Assembly (NCBI GenBank): GCA_900470775.1
Contig: UCBZ01000014.1
Span: forward strand, 1 to 64,000
Source: Hyphomicrobiales bacterium
GTDB lineage: Bacteria > Pseudomonadota > Alphaproteobacteria > Rhizobiales > Beijerinckiaceae
DNA length: 64,000 nt
Reading direction: 5' to 3'
Shown here: positions 1 to 8,907 of the stretch, one piece after another
Layout: every line of letters begins with the position of its first letter
Position numbering within the stretch: position 1 is the first letter of the stretch
Translations under genes and position numbers: made by a program
The notes under the pieces: model-generated
What the model was told of the DNA's origin: nothing
The model's input: only the letters and a program-made list of their open reading frames with translations
Databases searched by the model: none

Positions 1-209
1 CCAGCGGACGTAGCGGTTGTGAGATGCGTCTTGCGTGGCCCATAGTCAGGCGGCGCATCGATCCACCGCCCGCCAGACTTCAAGACATGGACGATGCCGC
101 TGATCACACGGCGGTCGTCAACACGCGGCTTGCCACGCGTATCCGTCGGCAGATGCGGCTCCATCCGCGCAAATTACGCGTCCGTGAGCCAGAAACGATC
201 CCGATTCAT
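1..209 (-). pseudogene. IS5-family transposase N-terminus, degenerate
   Basis: Reading the minus strand from the ATG at 209 gives a sequence beginning MNRDRFWLTDA, then an in-frame TAA (174-176), then FARMEPHLPTDTRGKPRVDD and GGRWIDAPP. This is the typical N-terminus of IS5-family (IS427/IS1031-like) transposases. A second lesion, a frame slip near 24-26, is inferred because the expected NRYVRW appears in another frame. A good ribosome-binding sequence (AGGAGG) precedes the ATG. The remainder lies beyond the window edge. The stop at codon 12 and the frameshift make it a broken gene. The IS end is probably somewhere in 300-325 but I could not define an inverted repeat. Confidence 0.8.
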
Positions 210-484
210 CCGTGCTTCCTCCTGGAAGCCGTGAATCACTCCGAGCCGGCGATGCCAACCACCTTATGGGTCCGAGCCCTAGCGTGGCCACGCCACCGAA
301 TCCCTCGCATTTGAGCCTTCCGCTTCACGCAACGTCAAACTGCATGAATCCACAGGCGCCGTTGGGCTTGGTTAATTTTACCTTGTTTCGGCGTTTACCT
401 TGCGTTCATCACTATTTCCCGGCTTTCTCCGGTCAACGAGCGGCGCATGGCGTCGCACAAGGTTGGCGGGGCAGGTTGTCTTAC

Positions 485-1108
485 ATGATCAGCAAGGTTC
501 TCACCGTTTCGGCTCTCACGGCCTCGGCCTTCTCGGCCGCGCTGCTGCTGGCGTCCACGGCCGCCCAGGCCGGCGGCTGCTACGGCTCGTCGTGCCGCCC
601 AGCGCCCTGCCAGGGTTCGGCCTGCTACAATCTGGTCCAGACACCGCCGGTCTATGACACCATCGCCGAGACGCAGCTGGTGCGGAAGTCGCAGACGCAG
701 CGCCGCGTCGTCCCGGCCCAGTACGACTACGTCACCGAGAACGTGATGATCCAGCCGGCACGGCAGATCCCGCATCATGTCCCGGCGCAGTATTCCGCGA
801 TCTCCGAGAAGGTGATGATTTCGCCCGGCGGCAAGCGCTGGGAGGTCACCACCGACGCCTATGGCCGCACCACCGGCTGCTGGGTCTACGACCAGCCGCA
901 ATACGGCTTCCGCCAGCGCACCGTCGAGGTTTCGCCGGCCACCGTCGAATACGAGACGGTTCCCGCGGTCTACACGCAGAAGCAGCGCAAGGTGATGGTG
1001 CGGCCGACGCAGGTGCTCAGCCAGACCATTCCGGCCGTCTATAAAACCTACCACCGCCAGGTGCTGGTGAGCCCCGGCTCGCAGCAATGGCAGAAGGCCG
1101 GCTACTGA
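485..1108 (+). CDS. Secreted repeat-containing protein of unknown function
   Basis: The predicted protein has 207 residues. The ATG at 485 is chosen because it starts a clear signal peptide (MISKVLTVSALTASAF, cleavage after AQA), whereas the longer upstream frame reads through the IS-remnant border. The mature N-terminus is cysteine-rich (GGCYGSSCRPAPCQGSACY). The rest contains about four copies of a roughly 25-30 residue unit with the pattern (V/I)PA-x-Y-x(5-6)-V(M/L)(I/V)-x-P, two of them followed by SPG and a tryptophan segment. It is probably periplasmic or cell-surface. I do not recognise a named family, and nothing around it suggests a role. A strong terminator follows directly. Confidence 0.75.
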   Translation: MISKVLTVSALTASAFSAALLLASTAAQAGGCYGSSCRPAPCQGSACYNLVQTPPVYDTIAETQLVRKSQTQRRVVPAQYDYVTENVMIQPARQIPHHVPAQYSAISEKVMISPGGKRWEVTTDAYGRTTGCWVYDQPQYGFRQRTVEVSPATVEYETVPAVYTQKQRKVMVRPTQVLSQTIPAVYKTYHRQVLVSPGSQQWQKAGY

Positions 1109-1167
1109 GTTTTCTAACCTCAAGTTTTTACGTGCAGACCCTTTGACTACGGAAAAGACCACTCAAA

Positions 1168-1192
1168 CCCCGGCTCGCGCCGGGGTTTTTTT
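1168..1192 (+). terminator. Rho-independent terminator
   Basis: A perfect GC stem CCCCGGC / GCCGGGG with a TCGC loop is followed by eight T residues. It lies 60 bases after the secreted repeat protein. Confidence 0.9.
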
Positions 1193-1220
1193 ATGGGGAT
1201 TCGGGTCTGCGTCTTGGCTA

Positions 1221-1357
1221 CGAAAAAACCACCACCGTCATCCTGGGCTTCGCGCAGCGAAGTCCCGGGATCCATCATAAGGCACGACGGCGTCGTATGA
1301 TGGATCCCGGATCTGCGCCGCTTCGCGGCTTGTCCAGGATGACGGTGGTGGTTTTCG
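1221..1357. repeat. Long nested palindromic element
   Basis: The outer arms read CCACCACCGTCATCCTGG and CCAGGATGACGGTGGTGG; inner arms GGGATCCATCATA and TATGATGGATCCC flank a short GC core. The whole could fold into a hairpin of about 137 bases. It is intergenic, between two 3' ends. The GTCATCC...GGATGAC theme resembles the element at 35301-35424, suggesting a dispersed REP/MITE-like family. Confidence 0.8.
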
Positions 1358-1408
1358 AAAAAGGGCAGCTGATCTCGAAGCCGCCGCGATGAAGCGAGGC
1401 AGTCCGCC

Positions 1409-1678
1409 CTACCCCAGCCCGCCCATCAGCAGTGCGAGCACGCCGACGCCGATCAGGAAGGCGAGCATGCGAGCGGGCATGCCGATCAGGCTACCGGGAG
1501 CACGACCCAGCGCCAGCCCGGCCGCGATCTCGGAGAGACCCAGACCGAGCAGCACGAGGATGAAGGGCGGGAAGGTGGCCGAGGGTGCGATCCAGCCCGC
1601 CTTGAAGACGGCTGACACGATCGCGCCGAGGGCTGCGCCGAACGCGACGAAAACCAGCTCGACGCGCGTGAACCGCAT
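1409..1678 (-). CDS. Small integral membrane protein, unknown function
   Basis: The protein has 89 residues with three hydrophobic stretches (about residues 7-25, 33-55, 68-86) separated by short charged or Gly/Pro segments, so probably a three-helix inner-membrane protein. It follows infA by 8 bases on the same strand and is probably co-transcribed with it. No motif allows a function to be assigned. Confidence 0.65.
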   Translation of the reverse strand: MRFTRVELVFVAFGAALGAIVSAVFKAGWIAPSATFPPFILVLLGLGLSEIAAGLALGRAPGSLIGMPARMLAFLIGVGVLALLMGGLG

Positions 1679-1686
1679 CGTGCCGA

Positions 1687-1959
1687 TCAGCGCCGACGGA
1701 AGTTCTGGTTGCGCGGCGGGCCGCCCGGAGCGGGGCCGGCGGTCTTCTGGCGGAAGTTGATGCGGCCGCGATCGAGATCGTAGGGCGACATCTCCACGAC
1801 GACGCGGTCGCCGGCGATGGTACGGATACGGTTCTTCTTCATCTTGCCGGCCGCATAGGCCAGGATCACGTGGTCGTTGTCGAGCTTCACCCGATAATTG
1901 CCGTCCGGCAGCACTTCGACCACCGTGCCGTCAAATTCGAGAAGTTCTTCTTTAGCCAT
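1687..1959 (-). CDS. infA: Translation initiation factor IF-1
   Basis: The first 72 residues are an S1-type OB fold with the conserved IF-1 pattern ([49 protein letters not shown]). IF-1 binds the A site of the 30S subunit during initiation. The protein is 90 residues, longer than the usual 72, because of a basic Pro/Gly/Arg-rich C-terminal tail ([16 protein letters not shown]), a feature seen in several Hyphomicrobiales. It sits downstream of the DEAD-box helicase gene. Confidence 0.97.
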   Translation of the reverse strand: MAKEELLEFDGTVVEVLPDGNYRVKLDNDHVILAYAAGKMKKNRIRTIAGDRVVVEMSPYDLDRGRINFRQKTAGPAPGGPPRNQNFRRR

Positions 1960-2040
1960 TCTGTCGTCCTTCGTGTGCCCGTTTGGCGCTGGAGGAGACG
2001 GCTCATTGACCGCCTCTCTCCGCTTCTGGCCTGCTGCGCG

Positions 2041-3489
2041 TCAGTTCGCGCGCCGCCGGGCGCCGTTGGTGCGTGGTTGCTGTGTTCTTTGCTGCAAGAA
2101 CGCGACGCCGCCAAGCCCTTCCTTGGCCGGCCCACCGTCTTTTCGTGGGCTTTGAGCCTCGCTGCGCTGCGGCCGGTCGTTGCGCGGCGCATCATTGCGG
2201 GCGGCATCCGAACGCTGGCCACCGCCATGGGCAGGCTTGGCAGCGGGACGACCCGAGCGCTCGCCCTGCGGCCGGCCCTGGTCGCGACCACCGCCGCCCT
2301 GCTGGCCGCGTCCACCGCGACCCTGGTTCTGCGGCGGCTTCTTCGGCGTGCGGCCGTCCCAGTACGGCACCTCGCCCATGGGCGTGATGGCGACGCGGGT
2401 CAGCTTCTCGATCGAGGCGAGGTCGCCGCGCTCTTCCGGCGTGCAGAAGGCGATGGCGATGCCCGAGGCGCCGGCGCGCGCGGTGCGGCCGATGCGGTGG
2501 ACATAGGTCTCGGCGACGTTGGGCAGGTCGAACTGGACGACATGGCTGATGCCGTCGACATCGATGCCACGGGCGGCGATGTCGGTGGCGACGAGGATGC
2601 GCAGGTCACCGTCACGGAAGGCGCCGAGCGCCCGCTCGCGCTGGCCCTGGCTCTTGTTGCCATGAATCGCGGCCGATTTGATGCCGGAGATCTCGAGCTG
2701 GCGGACGACCTTGTCGGCGCCGTGCTTGGTGCGGGTGAAGACGATGGCGCGCTGCATCTCGGGAACGCTCAGGGTCTTGGCGAGCAACGCCGGCTTCTCA
2801 CCGGGCTGGGTAAAAATCACCCGCTGATCGATCTTCTCGGCCGTAGTCGCGACCGGCGCGACCGAGACCTCGACGGGATCGGTCAGATAGGCCGAGGCGA
2901 TCTCGCGGATCGGCTTGGGCATCGTCGCCGAGAACAGCAGCGTCTGGCGCTTCTTGGGGATCAGGGTGGCGATCCGGCGCAGCGCATGGACGAAGCCGAG
3001 ATCGAGCATCTGGTCGGCCTCGTCGAGGACGAGGTATTCGATTTCGCGCAGCGAGACGGCGCGCTGGTCGACGAGGTCGAGCAGGCGGCCGGGCGTGGCG
3101 ACGAGGATGTCGACATGCTGGCCGAGCGCGCGAATCTGCTTGCCGACGGGCACGCCGCCGAAGACGACGGTCGACTTGATCGTGGTGAACTGGGCATAGG
3201 CGCGGATCGAGGTCTCGATCTGGGCGGCCAGCTCACGGGTCGGCGACAGGATCAGCGCACGAACCGAGCGCGTCTCCATGCGGCGCGGCTGCGTCAGCAG
3301 GCGCTGGATCAGCGGCAGCGCGAAGGCAGCGGTCTTGCCGGTGCCGGTCTGGGCGGCGCCGAGAAGGTCGCGGCCCTGGAGAATCTGGGGAATCGCCTGG
3401 GCCTGGATCGGCGTGGGCGTGGTGTAACCTTCGGAGGCGAGCGCCTTGAGAAGCTGCTCGGCCAGGCCGAGGTCGGTAAATTGAGTCAA
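2041..3489 (-). CDS. rhlE: DEAD-box RNA helicase, RhlE type
   Basis: ATP-dependent RNA helicase, probably acting in ribosome assembly or cold-stress RNA remodelling. In the 482-residue version starting at TTG (3489, reading MTQFTDLGL), the Q motif (PTPIQ) is near 26-30, motif I AQTGTGKT at 46-53, PTRELA near 83-88, TPGR near 132-135, DEAD at 156-159, SAT near 187-189 and HRIGRTARAG in the second RecA lobe. The last 110 or so residues are a Gly/Arg/Gln-rich basic tail. The TTG start is chosen because family conservation begins there; an ATG at 3669 would add 60 non-conserved residues. It lies between cspA and infA, consistent with a translation/cold-response grouping. Confidence 0.93.
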   Translation of the reverse strand: MTQFTDLGLAEQLLKALASEGYTTPTPIQAQAIPQILQGRDLLGAAQTGTGKTAAFALPLIQRLLTQPRRMETRSVRALILSPTRELAAQIETSIRAYAQFTTIKSTVVFGGVPVGKQIRALGQHVDILVATPGRLLDLVDQRAVSLREIEYLVLDEADQMLDLGFVHALRRIATLIPKKRQTLLFSATMPKPIREIASAYLTDPVEVSVAPVATTAEKIDQRVIFTQPGEKPALLAKTLSVPEMQRAIVFTRTKHGADKVVRQLEISGIKSAAIHGNKSQGQRERALGAFRDGDLRILVATDIAARGIDVDGISHVVQFDLPNVAETYVHRIGRTARAGASGIAIAFCTPEERGDLASIEKLTRVAITPMGEVPYWDGRTPKKPPQNQGRGGRGQQGGGGRDQGRPQGERSGRPAAKPAHGGGQRSDAARNDAPRNDRPQRSEAQSPRKDGGPAKEGLGGVAFLQQRTQQPRTNGARRRAN

Positions 3490-3697
3490 AACAGGTCTTT
3501 CCGGACGCCGCGACGCAAGGGGCACATGTGGGTATCGGCTGTGCCGCCGGATTGCGTCCGGCCTTGAATATTGGATCTGTCCTGCCGGCGAACCGCTAAG
3601 CCACAGCGCCGGAAGGTGTCTTGGTGTTTGAGAGTGTCTTGAGTGAAGAGCCGGGCGGGCGCGAGACACGCCTGCCCGGTCGATGGTCGTTTTAGTC

Positions 3698-3907
3698 TCA
3701 GGCGACGGCGAGGTTGCCGGCCGAGGACTTGCCGGTCTTGCGATCGGCGATCAGCTCGTAGGAAACGACCTGACCTTCGACCAGCTCGCGCAGGCCGGCC
3801 CGCTCGACAGCGGAGATGTGGACGAAGATGTCCTGCCCGCCGTTCTCAGGGGTGATGAAGCCGTAGCCCTTGGTGGTGTTGAACCACTTGACGGTGCCCT
3901 TATCCAT
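3698..3907 (-). CDS. cspA: Cold-shock protein, CspA family
   Basis: This 69-residue single cold-shock domain contains RNP1 (KGYGFI) and RNP2 (DIFVHIS). It binds single-stranded nucleic acid as an RNA chaperone. It starts with the usual [10 protein letters not shown] (M-x-x-GTVKWFN). The 270 bases upstream carry no gene and presumably hold the promoter and a long 5' leader, as is common for csp genes. It lies upstream of and co-oriented with the RhlE-type helicase. Confidence 0.95.
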   Translation of the reverse strand: MDKGTVKWFNTTKGYGFITPENGGQDIFVHISAVERAGLRELVEGQVVSYELIADRKTGKSSAGNLAVA

Positions 3908-4182
3908 GGAAGGTAGTCCTCACGTTTCAGATCCGCGTATGTGATGAAGACACGGCGCGGCGCGCGGACGCCTGCCATGGTCTTGTAGTCGATGTGTGGT
4001 GGATCTGAATCGTGCCCGCCGACCGGAGTGAACCGCGCGGAGGATGGCCAGAACCCGGCCGCATCTCGTCTTACATGGGTGGAGCTAGCACAAAACGCAA
4101 TGCGGGTCCAGCGGTGGCGCCGGAATGCAAAGGGCGGCAGGCTCGTTGGAGCCCGCCGCGCCGCCTTGTCTGCAGATCGAGT

Positions 4183-4815
4183 TCAGCGCGGGCAGACGGC
4201 GCCGGTCTCGGTCCAGGCCTTGAACAGCGCGCCGAACTGGTCCTGCGTTCCGGGCGCCGGCTGGCGGCCTGGCCCCGGGCGCCAGGCCCAGCCGACCAGC
4301 GTGTCCTCGGAGATGTGCTTGATCAGCGCGGCGAGGTCGCGGCTGCCATTACGGTTGAGGTCCTTCATCTGCTCGCATATCTGGCCGAGCGTCTTGCCTT
4401 CCCAGGCCATCGAGGCCGGGGCGAGCGCCCAGTGACCATCGCCCGGCACGCGTGCCGGATCGAAGTTCTCCTTGCCGTGGCAGGTCGAGCAGGCCATCCC
4501 CGGCGCGCCATGGCCGTCCTTGCCGCGCACGACCAGCGGCTGGTGCGGGCGCTGCGCATCGGTCTGGCGCGGACGCTCGCTCGCCGGGTGGCAGTTCACG
4601 CAGCGCGGATGCTGCAGGACCTTGCCCATCTCGGTGAAGAGCGCAGCCGAGCGTGCCTCGCGCTGGCCGATCGACTGGAAGCTCTCGACCGGCTGCAGCG
4701 TGCCGGCAGCCGGCGTCGCGGTCTGGGCGACCGTGAGGGCCGCACCGCCAACCACGAGCCCGAGGCCGGCGACGGCGGCAAGAAGTGTCTGACCAAGAAG
4801 TGTCCGACCTTGCAT
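4183..4815 (-). CDS. Dihaem cytochrome c, partner of the Mo-hydroxylase
   Basis: The protein is 210 residues. The ATG at 4815 overlaps the iorB stop by one base (TGATG), so translation is probably coupled. An N-terminal signal peptide ([17 protein letters not shown], cleavage near AQT) is followed by two haem-binding motifs, CVNCH and CSTCH, so it is a periplasmic c-type cytochrome. Gene order iorA-iorB-cytochrome suggests that it accepts electrons from the Tat-exported molybdoenzyme and passes them to the respiratory chain; this is inference from context. A weak hairpin at 4132-4160 may end the operon. Confidence 0.88.
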   Translation of the reverse strand: MQGRTLLGQTLLAAVAGLGLVVGGAALTVAQTATPAAGTLQPVESFQSIGQREARSAALFTEMGKVLQHPRCVNCHPASERPRQTDAQRPHQPLVVRGKDGHGAPGMACSTCHGKENFDPARVPGDGHWALAPASMAWEGKTLGQICEQMKDLNRNGSRDLAALIKHISEDTLVGWAWRPGPGRQPAPGTQDQFGALFKAWTETGAVCPR

Positions 4816-6968
4816 CACGCGATCCCCCCGACCATCGGCAAGCGACGCGGGCGACCCTGGCCGAGACGTGCCAGCGCATTGGCGACGGCAGGGCCGATCG
4901 GCGGCACGCCGGGCTCGCCGACCCCGGTTGGCTTCTCGGTCGAGGCGATGATCTTGACCTCGACCTCCGGCATCTCGTGGATGCGCAGCGAGCGGTAGCT
5001 GTCGAAATTGGTCTGCACCGGCTTGCCCTTGTCGAGCGTCAGTTCGCCATAGAGGGCATGGCCGAGGCCGAAGCCGATGCCGCCCTCCATCTGGGCGCGG
5101 ATGACATCCGGGTTGACCGCGATGCCGCAATCGACCGCGCACCAGACCTTGTGGACCTTCGGCTCACCGCCCTCGCCCACCGAGACCTCGGCGATCTGCG
5201 CGACGAAGGTGCCGAAGCTCTCCGCGACGCCTACGCCGCGCGCCCGGCCGTTGCCGGCGTCGGGACCGGTCCATTTCGCCAGTTCCGCGACCGCCTTCAG
5301 CACGCCGGCGAGACGCGGCTCCTTGCCCATCAAGGCGAGGCGGCCGGCAACCGGGTCCTGGCCTGCGGCCTGGAGCAATTCATCCATGAAGCACTCGACC
5401 GCATAGGCAGTGTGGGTGTGGCCGACCGAGCGCCACCACAAGGTGGGAACGCCGACCTTGGTGGCGTGAACCTCGCAGTGGAAATCGGAGATCTCGTAGG
5501 GCAGTTCGTTGGCGCCCTCGAACATCGTCGAATCCAGGCCGTTCTTGGCGATCATCTGCTCGAAGAAGGTGCCCAGGATGAAGGACTGCCCGACGATGCT
5601 GGTGCTCCATCCGGCGATCTTGCCGTCCTTCACCGCGCCGCGCATGCGGTGGACGAAGAGCGGGCGGTAATAGCCGCCGGTCAGATCGTCCTCGCGGGTC
5701 CAGACCAGCTTGACCGGCCGGTTGGGGCCGATCGCCTTGGCGCACATGGCAAGCTCCGCCGCCAGATGCTGGCTGACCTGAGCACGCCTGCCGAAGGAGC
5801 CGCCGGCCAGCATGGTCTCGAGCTGCACCTTTTCCGGAGGCAGTTCGAGGATCTGGGCGATGGTCTGGTGTTCCGTGGTCTGGAACTGGCTGCCGAAGCG
5901 GGCGAGCGCGCCTTGCGCATTCCATTCGAGATAGCCGTCGAGCGGCTCCATCGGCGCATGCGCCAGATAGGGGAAGACGTATTCCGCCTCGATCACCCGC
6001 TCGGCCTTGGCAAGCGCGGCCTCCGCATCACCATGACTTCCTGCGACCTTCCCCGGCGTGCGGGCGAGCGCGCGATACTCGGCGACGAGTTCGGCGCTGC
6101 CGCGCTTCTCGGCCTCGCTCTCGTCCCAGACGACCTTGAGAGCCTCGCGACCCTTGATCGCCGGCCACATGCCCTGCGCATAGACGGCGACGCCCGAGCC
6201 GATCTGCTTGACGTCGACGACGCCCTTGACCTTGAGCGCATCAGTTGCGTCGAAGCTCGCGACCTTGCCGCCGAAGCGCGGCGGGCGGGCGACGACGACG
6301 GTCAGCATGTTCGGAGCGCTGATGTCGATGGTGAACTTCGTCTTGCCGCGGGCCTTGTCGGCGCCGTCAAGGCGCTTCACCACGCCCTCCTTGCCGATCA
6401 GCTTGAACTGCGCCGGCTGCTTCAGCGGCGCGTTCTCCGGCACCGGCAGTTTCGCGGCGGCTTCGGCGAAGTCACCGAAACGGCCCTGCTTGCCCGAGGC
6501 GTGGGTCAGCACGCCCTTCTCGATGGTGATCTCGCCAGCCGGCACCTTCCAGGCCTGCGCCGCGGCCTGCACCAGCATGACGCGGGCGGTCGCGGCCGCT
6601 TTGCGGATCTGATCGAAGGAATTGGCGATGGCGGTGGAGCCGCCCGTGCCCTGCACGCCGAAGGCGAGATTGGCGTAGAGCTTGACGTCGGCCGGCGCAT
6701 GCTCGGCACGCATCTGGCCCCAATCGGCATCCATTTCTTCGGCAACGAGCGTGGCGAGGCCCGTGAAAGGCCCCTGGCCGAACTCGATATGCTTGACCAG
6801 CACGGTAACGCTGTGGTCGGGCGCGACGCGGATGAAGGCGTTGGGCGCGAAGGTCGCGGAACCTGCCGACTGGGCGCGGGCGGCCTTGGGCAGATGCAAC
6901 GCGATGATGAGGCCGCCGGCACCGGCGAGGAGCGAGCGGCGCGAGAGGGTGAGATCGTGGGCGGTCAT
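4815..6968 (-). CDS. iorB: Molybdopterin-dependent oxidoreductase large subunit (IorB type)
   Basis: This is the xanthine-oxidase-family large subunit resembling isoquinoline 1-oxidoreductase beta; it binds the Mo cofactor and hydroxylates an aldehyde or N-heterocycle. The ATG at 6968 is chosen because it begins a twin-arginine signal ([12 protein letters not shown], then AARAQS), so the enzyme is exported folded with its small subunit. Length is 717 residues. Recognisable segments are [23 protein letters not shown] and the C-terminal [17 protein letters not shown] loop that positions the cofactor. The gene follows iorA by two bases. The true substrate cannot be read from sequence; aldehyde oxidation is an equally good guess. 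Confidence 0.92.
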   Translation of the reverse strand: MTAHDLTLSRRSLLAGAGGLIIALHLPKAARAQSAGSATFAPNAFIRVAPDHSVTVLVKHIEFGQGPFTGLATLVAEEMDADWGQMRAEHAPADVKLYANLAFGVQGTGGSTAIANSFDQIRKAAATARVMLVQAAAQAWKVPAGEITIEKGVLTHASGKQGRFGDFAEAAAKLPVPENAPLKQPAQFKLIGKEGVVKRLDGADKARGKTKFTIDISAPNMLTVVVARPPRFGGKVASFDATDALKVKGVVDVKQIGSGVAVYAQGMWPAIKGREALKVVWDESEAEKRGSAELVAEYRALARTPGKVAGSHGDAEAALAKAERVIEAEYVFPYLAHAPMEPLDGYLEWNAQGALARFGSQFQTTEHQTIAQILELPPEKVQLETMLAGGSFGRRAQVSQHLAAELAMCAKAIGPNRPVKLVWTREDDLTGGYYRPLFVHRMRGAVKDGKIAGWSTSIVGQSFILGTFFEQMIAKNGLDSTMFEGANELPYEISDFHCEVHATKVGVPTLWWRSVGHTHTAYAVECFMDELLQAAGQDPVAGRLALMGKEPRLAGVLKAVAELAKWTGPDAGNGRARGVGVAESFGTFVAQIAEVSVGEGGEPKVHKVWCAVDCGIAVNPDVIRAQMEGGIGFGLGHALYGELTLDKGKPVQTNFDSYRSLRIHEMPEVEVKIIASTEKPTGVGEPGVPPIGPAVANALARLGQGRPRRLPMVGGIA

Positions 6969-6970
6969 GC

Positions 6971-7429
6971 TCAACCCTCCAGCGTGCGGGCTGCGGCATG
7001 GATCGCCGTGCGGATGCGGGCATAGGTGGCGCAGCGACAGATGTTGCCGTTCATGGCGAGATCGATGTCGCGATCGCTGGGCTTGCGGTTCTCCTTCAGC
7101 AGGGCGACCGCGCTCATCACCTGGCCGGACTGGCAATAGCCGCATTGCGGCACGTCGAGGCTGTCCCAGGCGGCCTGAACCGCCGCGGCCTCCTTGCCCT
7201 CCAGCGCCTCGATGGTGATGACCTTGCCCTCGACCGCCGAGACCGGCGTGACGCAGGAGCGCACGGGCTGGCCGTCAATCCAGACCGTGCAGGCGCCGCA
7301 TTGGGCGACACCGCAGCCGAACTTGGTGCCGGTCAGGCCGAGATTGTCCCTGATCGCCCAGAGCAGGGGCGTGTCGTCGTCGACATCGACGCTGTGCGAG
7401 CGTCCATTGATGGTGAGCGTGTGAGCCAT
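6971..7429 (-). CDS. iorA: 2Fe-2S small subunit of Mo-hydroxylase (IorA type)
   Basis: The protein is 152 residues. An N-terminal plant-ferredoxin-like 2Fe-2S cluster is ligated by CGVAQCGAC plus a later Cys (RSCVTP); a C-terminal helical domain holds the second cluster (CGYCQSGQ and ICRCATY). It transfers electrons from the molybdenum site of the large subunit. It has no signal peptide, consistent with hitch-hiking export on the Tat signal of iorB. It is the first gene of the three-gene operon and is divergent from the TetR regulator. Confidence 0.95.
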   Translation of the reverse strand: MAHTLTINGRSHSVDVDDDTPLLWAIRDNLGLTGTKFGCGVAQCGACTVWIDGQPVRSCVTPVSAVEGKVITIEALEGKEAAAVQAAWDSLDVPQCGYCQSGQVMSAVALLKENRKPSDRDIDLAMNGNICRCATYARIRTAIHAAARTLEG

Positions 7430-7549
7430 GGCTGCCTCGCGGATGAAATGCAGTGTTGAAAGCGGAACGACGCGCCGGCGCGGGGGTTAACTTGCGAACC
7501 CTTTCCGGCCTAGCGTCGTGCAGTCGCAGCCCGCCCCGGCCGCCGAATG

Positions 7550-7593
7550 GACTATTTGGATAAATCCAGTCTAATCGGTATGGTCGCTTAAAG
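7550..7593. promoter_or_regulatory. Candidate TetR operator(s) in divergent promoter region
   Basis: The 187-base gap between iorA and the TetR gene holds TGGAT-AA-ATCCA (7557-7568) with outer GACT/AGTC half-arms (7550-7553 and 7568-7571). A few bases further lies AGTCT and, 11 bases on, AGACT (7592-7612 region). Both inverted repeats fit a dimeric TetR-family binding site. The assignment is inferred from symmetry and position only. Confidence 0.4.
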
Positions 7594-7616
7594 TCTGGAA
7601 TTCGTCAAGACTGAGA

Positions 7617-8231
7617 ATGAGCACCTCACGAGAATGTTCCCCGGCTCCGCCGGATGAAGCCAGGACCCGCATCGAGCAGATCGCCGATGCGGCGCTGCGG
7701 CGTTTCGGGCGCTATGGCTTCAAGCGCAGTTCGATGGAGGACATCGCGCGCGAGGCGGGGCTCGCCAAGGCGACGATCTACCTGCATTTCAAGGGCAAGG
7801 ACGATGTCTTCCGGGCTATGATCGAGCGCTTCGCCGCAGGGATCGACGCCCGTTGCACGGCTGTCATGGCGCAGTCCTTGCCCTTTCCCGACAAGCTCGC
7901 AGCGCTGATGTTGGCGCATTTCGCAACCGGCTACGCCGCCTTCGGCGATGGCGAGCACCTGCTGGAGCTCAAGGCCCTGATGGCCAGCATCGCTCTGCGC
8001 GAATTGCAGGCGCTGGAGCGGATCTTTACCGTGAATGCGACGGCGCTGCTGACGCAGGCTGCCTCGGCCGGCGAGATCTCTCTGGGATCGCTCGAGCCGA
8101 TCGGAATCGTCGAGACGCTGGCCCGCGCCGCCATCGGCGCGAAGATGGGGACGCCGCCCTCGCTGGAGACCTATGAAGCCAGGCTGCGCCTGGCAGCGGA
8201 GGTTGCCGCGCAGGCCGTGGCGAAGCGGTAG
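7617..8231 (+). CDS. TetR/AcrR-family transcriptional regulator
   Basis: The protein is 204 residues. The N-terminal HTH spans about residues 18-64 (RIEQIADAALRRFGRYGF, then SSMEDIAREAGLAKATIYLHF), the textbook TetR DNA-binding domain; the C-terminal half is a helical ligand-binding and dimerisation domain. It is divergent from the iorAB-cytochrome operon, so it probably represses that operon and itself, with the enzyme substrate or a related molecule as inducer (inference). Confidence 0.9.
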   Translation: MSTSRECSPAPPDEARTRIEQIADAALRRFGRYGFKRSSMEDIAREAGLAKATIYLHFKGKDDVFRAMIERFAAGIDARCTAVMAQSLPFPDKLAALMLAHFATGYAAFGDGEHLLELKALMASIALRELQALERIFTVNATALLTQAASAGEISLGSLEPIGIVETLARAAIGAKMGTPPSLETYEARLRLAAEVAAQAVAKR

Positions 8232-8284
8232 CTGACTGTCATCCTATCGGTTGACGATTTCTGCCGATCGGGTTACATTCTCTC

Positions 8285-8563
8285 ATGATCAATAGCTTCC
8301 GGAACAAGGCATTGGCGGTGCTCTGGGAGACCGGGAAAGCCGCGAAGATCGATGCCAAAATGCAGCGTCGCATCCTTGCCCGATTGACGAGCCTGGACGC
8401 TGCGGGAAAGCCGGAAGACATGAATATCGTCGGGTACGATTTCCACGCCCTGCGTGGGTTCGACCCCACACGCTATACCGTCCACATCAACGGGCCGTGG
8501 TGCATCACCTTCGAGTTTTCGGACGGAGACGCCCATCGTGTCGATTTCGAGCAGTATCACTAG
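8285..8563 (+). CDS. higB: HigB-type toxin (RelE superfamily)
   Basis: The protein is 92 residues and matches the HigB/HigB1 plasmid-maintenance toxin pattern: an N-terminal helical region (SFRNKALAVLWETG), then PEDMNIVGYDFHALRG and WCITFEF ending in VDFEQYH. Such toxins are ribosome-dependent mRNA endonucleases. The toxin gene precedes the antitoxin gene, the order characteristic of hig modules, with a 20-base gap. Confidence 0.92.
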   Translation: MINSFRNKALAVLWETGKAAKIDAKMQRRILARLTSLDAAGKPEDMNIVGYDFHALRGFDPTRYTVHINGPWCITFEFSDGDAHRVDFEQYH

Positions 8564-8583
8564 ATGATCGAGGGGCTGAACCC

Positions 8584-8895
8584 ATGACCGACATCGTCGT
8601 CCATCGTAACCCGACAGAGCGGGCGCCGCTTCACCCCGGAGCCGTTCTCGACGATATCATTCCCGATGTCGGGAAGAGCAAGACCGAGATCGCCGGCTTG
8701 CTCGGCATCTCCCGCCAGTACCTCTATGCGGTACTCGACGGAAAAAAGCCGCTATCGCCGGCCATGGCGGCCCGGATCGCCAAGGCCTTTGGGGGCAGCA
8801 CGGCGTCATGGCTAAGGATGCAGGCAGCCTATGACGCCTGGCACGCCGAGCGAGACGTCGATGTCTCGCATATTCCCGTGCTGACAGCCGCCTGA
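8584..8895 (+). CDS. higA: HigA-type antitoxin, XRE-family HTH
   Basis: The protein is 103 residues. It contains an XRE helix-turn-helix (KTEIAGLLGISRQYLYAVLDG) followed by the HigA hallmark LSPAMAARIAKAFGGS and WLRMQAAYD. It should neutralise HigB and repress the higBA promoter. The ATG at 8584 is preferred over an upstream start because HigA homologues begin here and because the upstream frame overlaps higB. Confidence 0.93.
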   Translation: MTDIVVHRNPTERAPLHPGAVLDDIIPDVGKSKTEIAGLLGISRQYLYAVLDGKKPLSPAMAARIAKAFGGSTASWLRMQAAYDAWHAERDVDVSHIPVLTAA

Positions 8896-8907
8896 GGGCG
8901 CCCCTCC

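Noticed and set aside
1870..3567. Plus-strand frame of 565 codons across the helicase gene
   Set aside because: It is the antisense of the RhlE-type helicase, with low-complexity Asp/Arg/Gly content and no family resemblance.
4785..7025. Plus-strand frame of 746 codons
   Set aside because: It is antisense to iorB, which has all motifs of the Mo-hydroxylase family; the plus frame is compositionally biased only.
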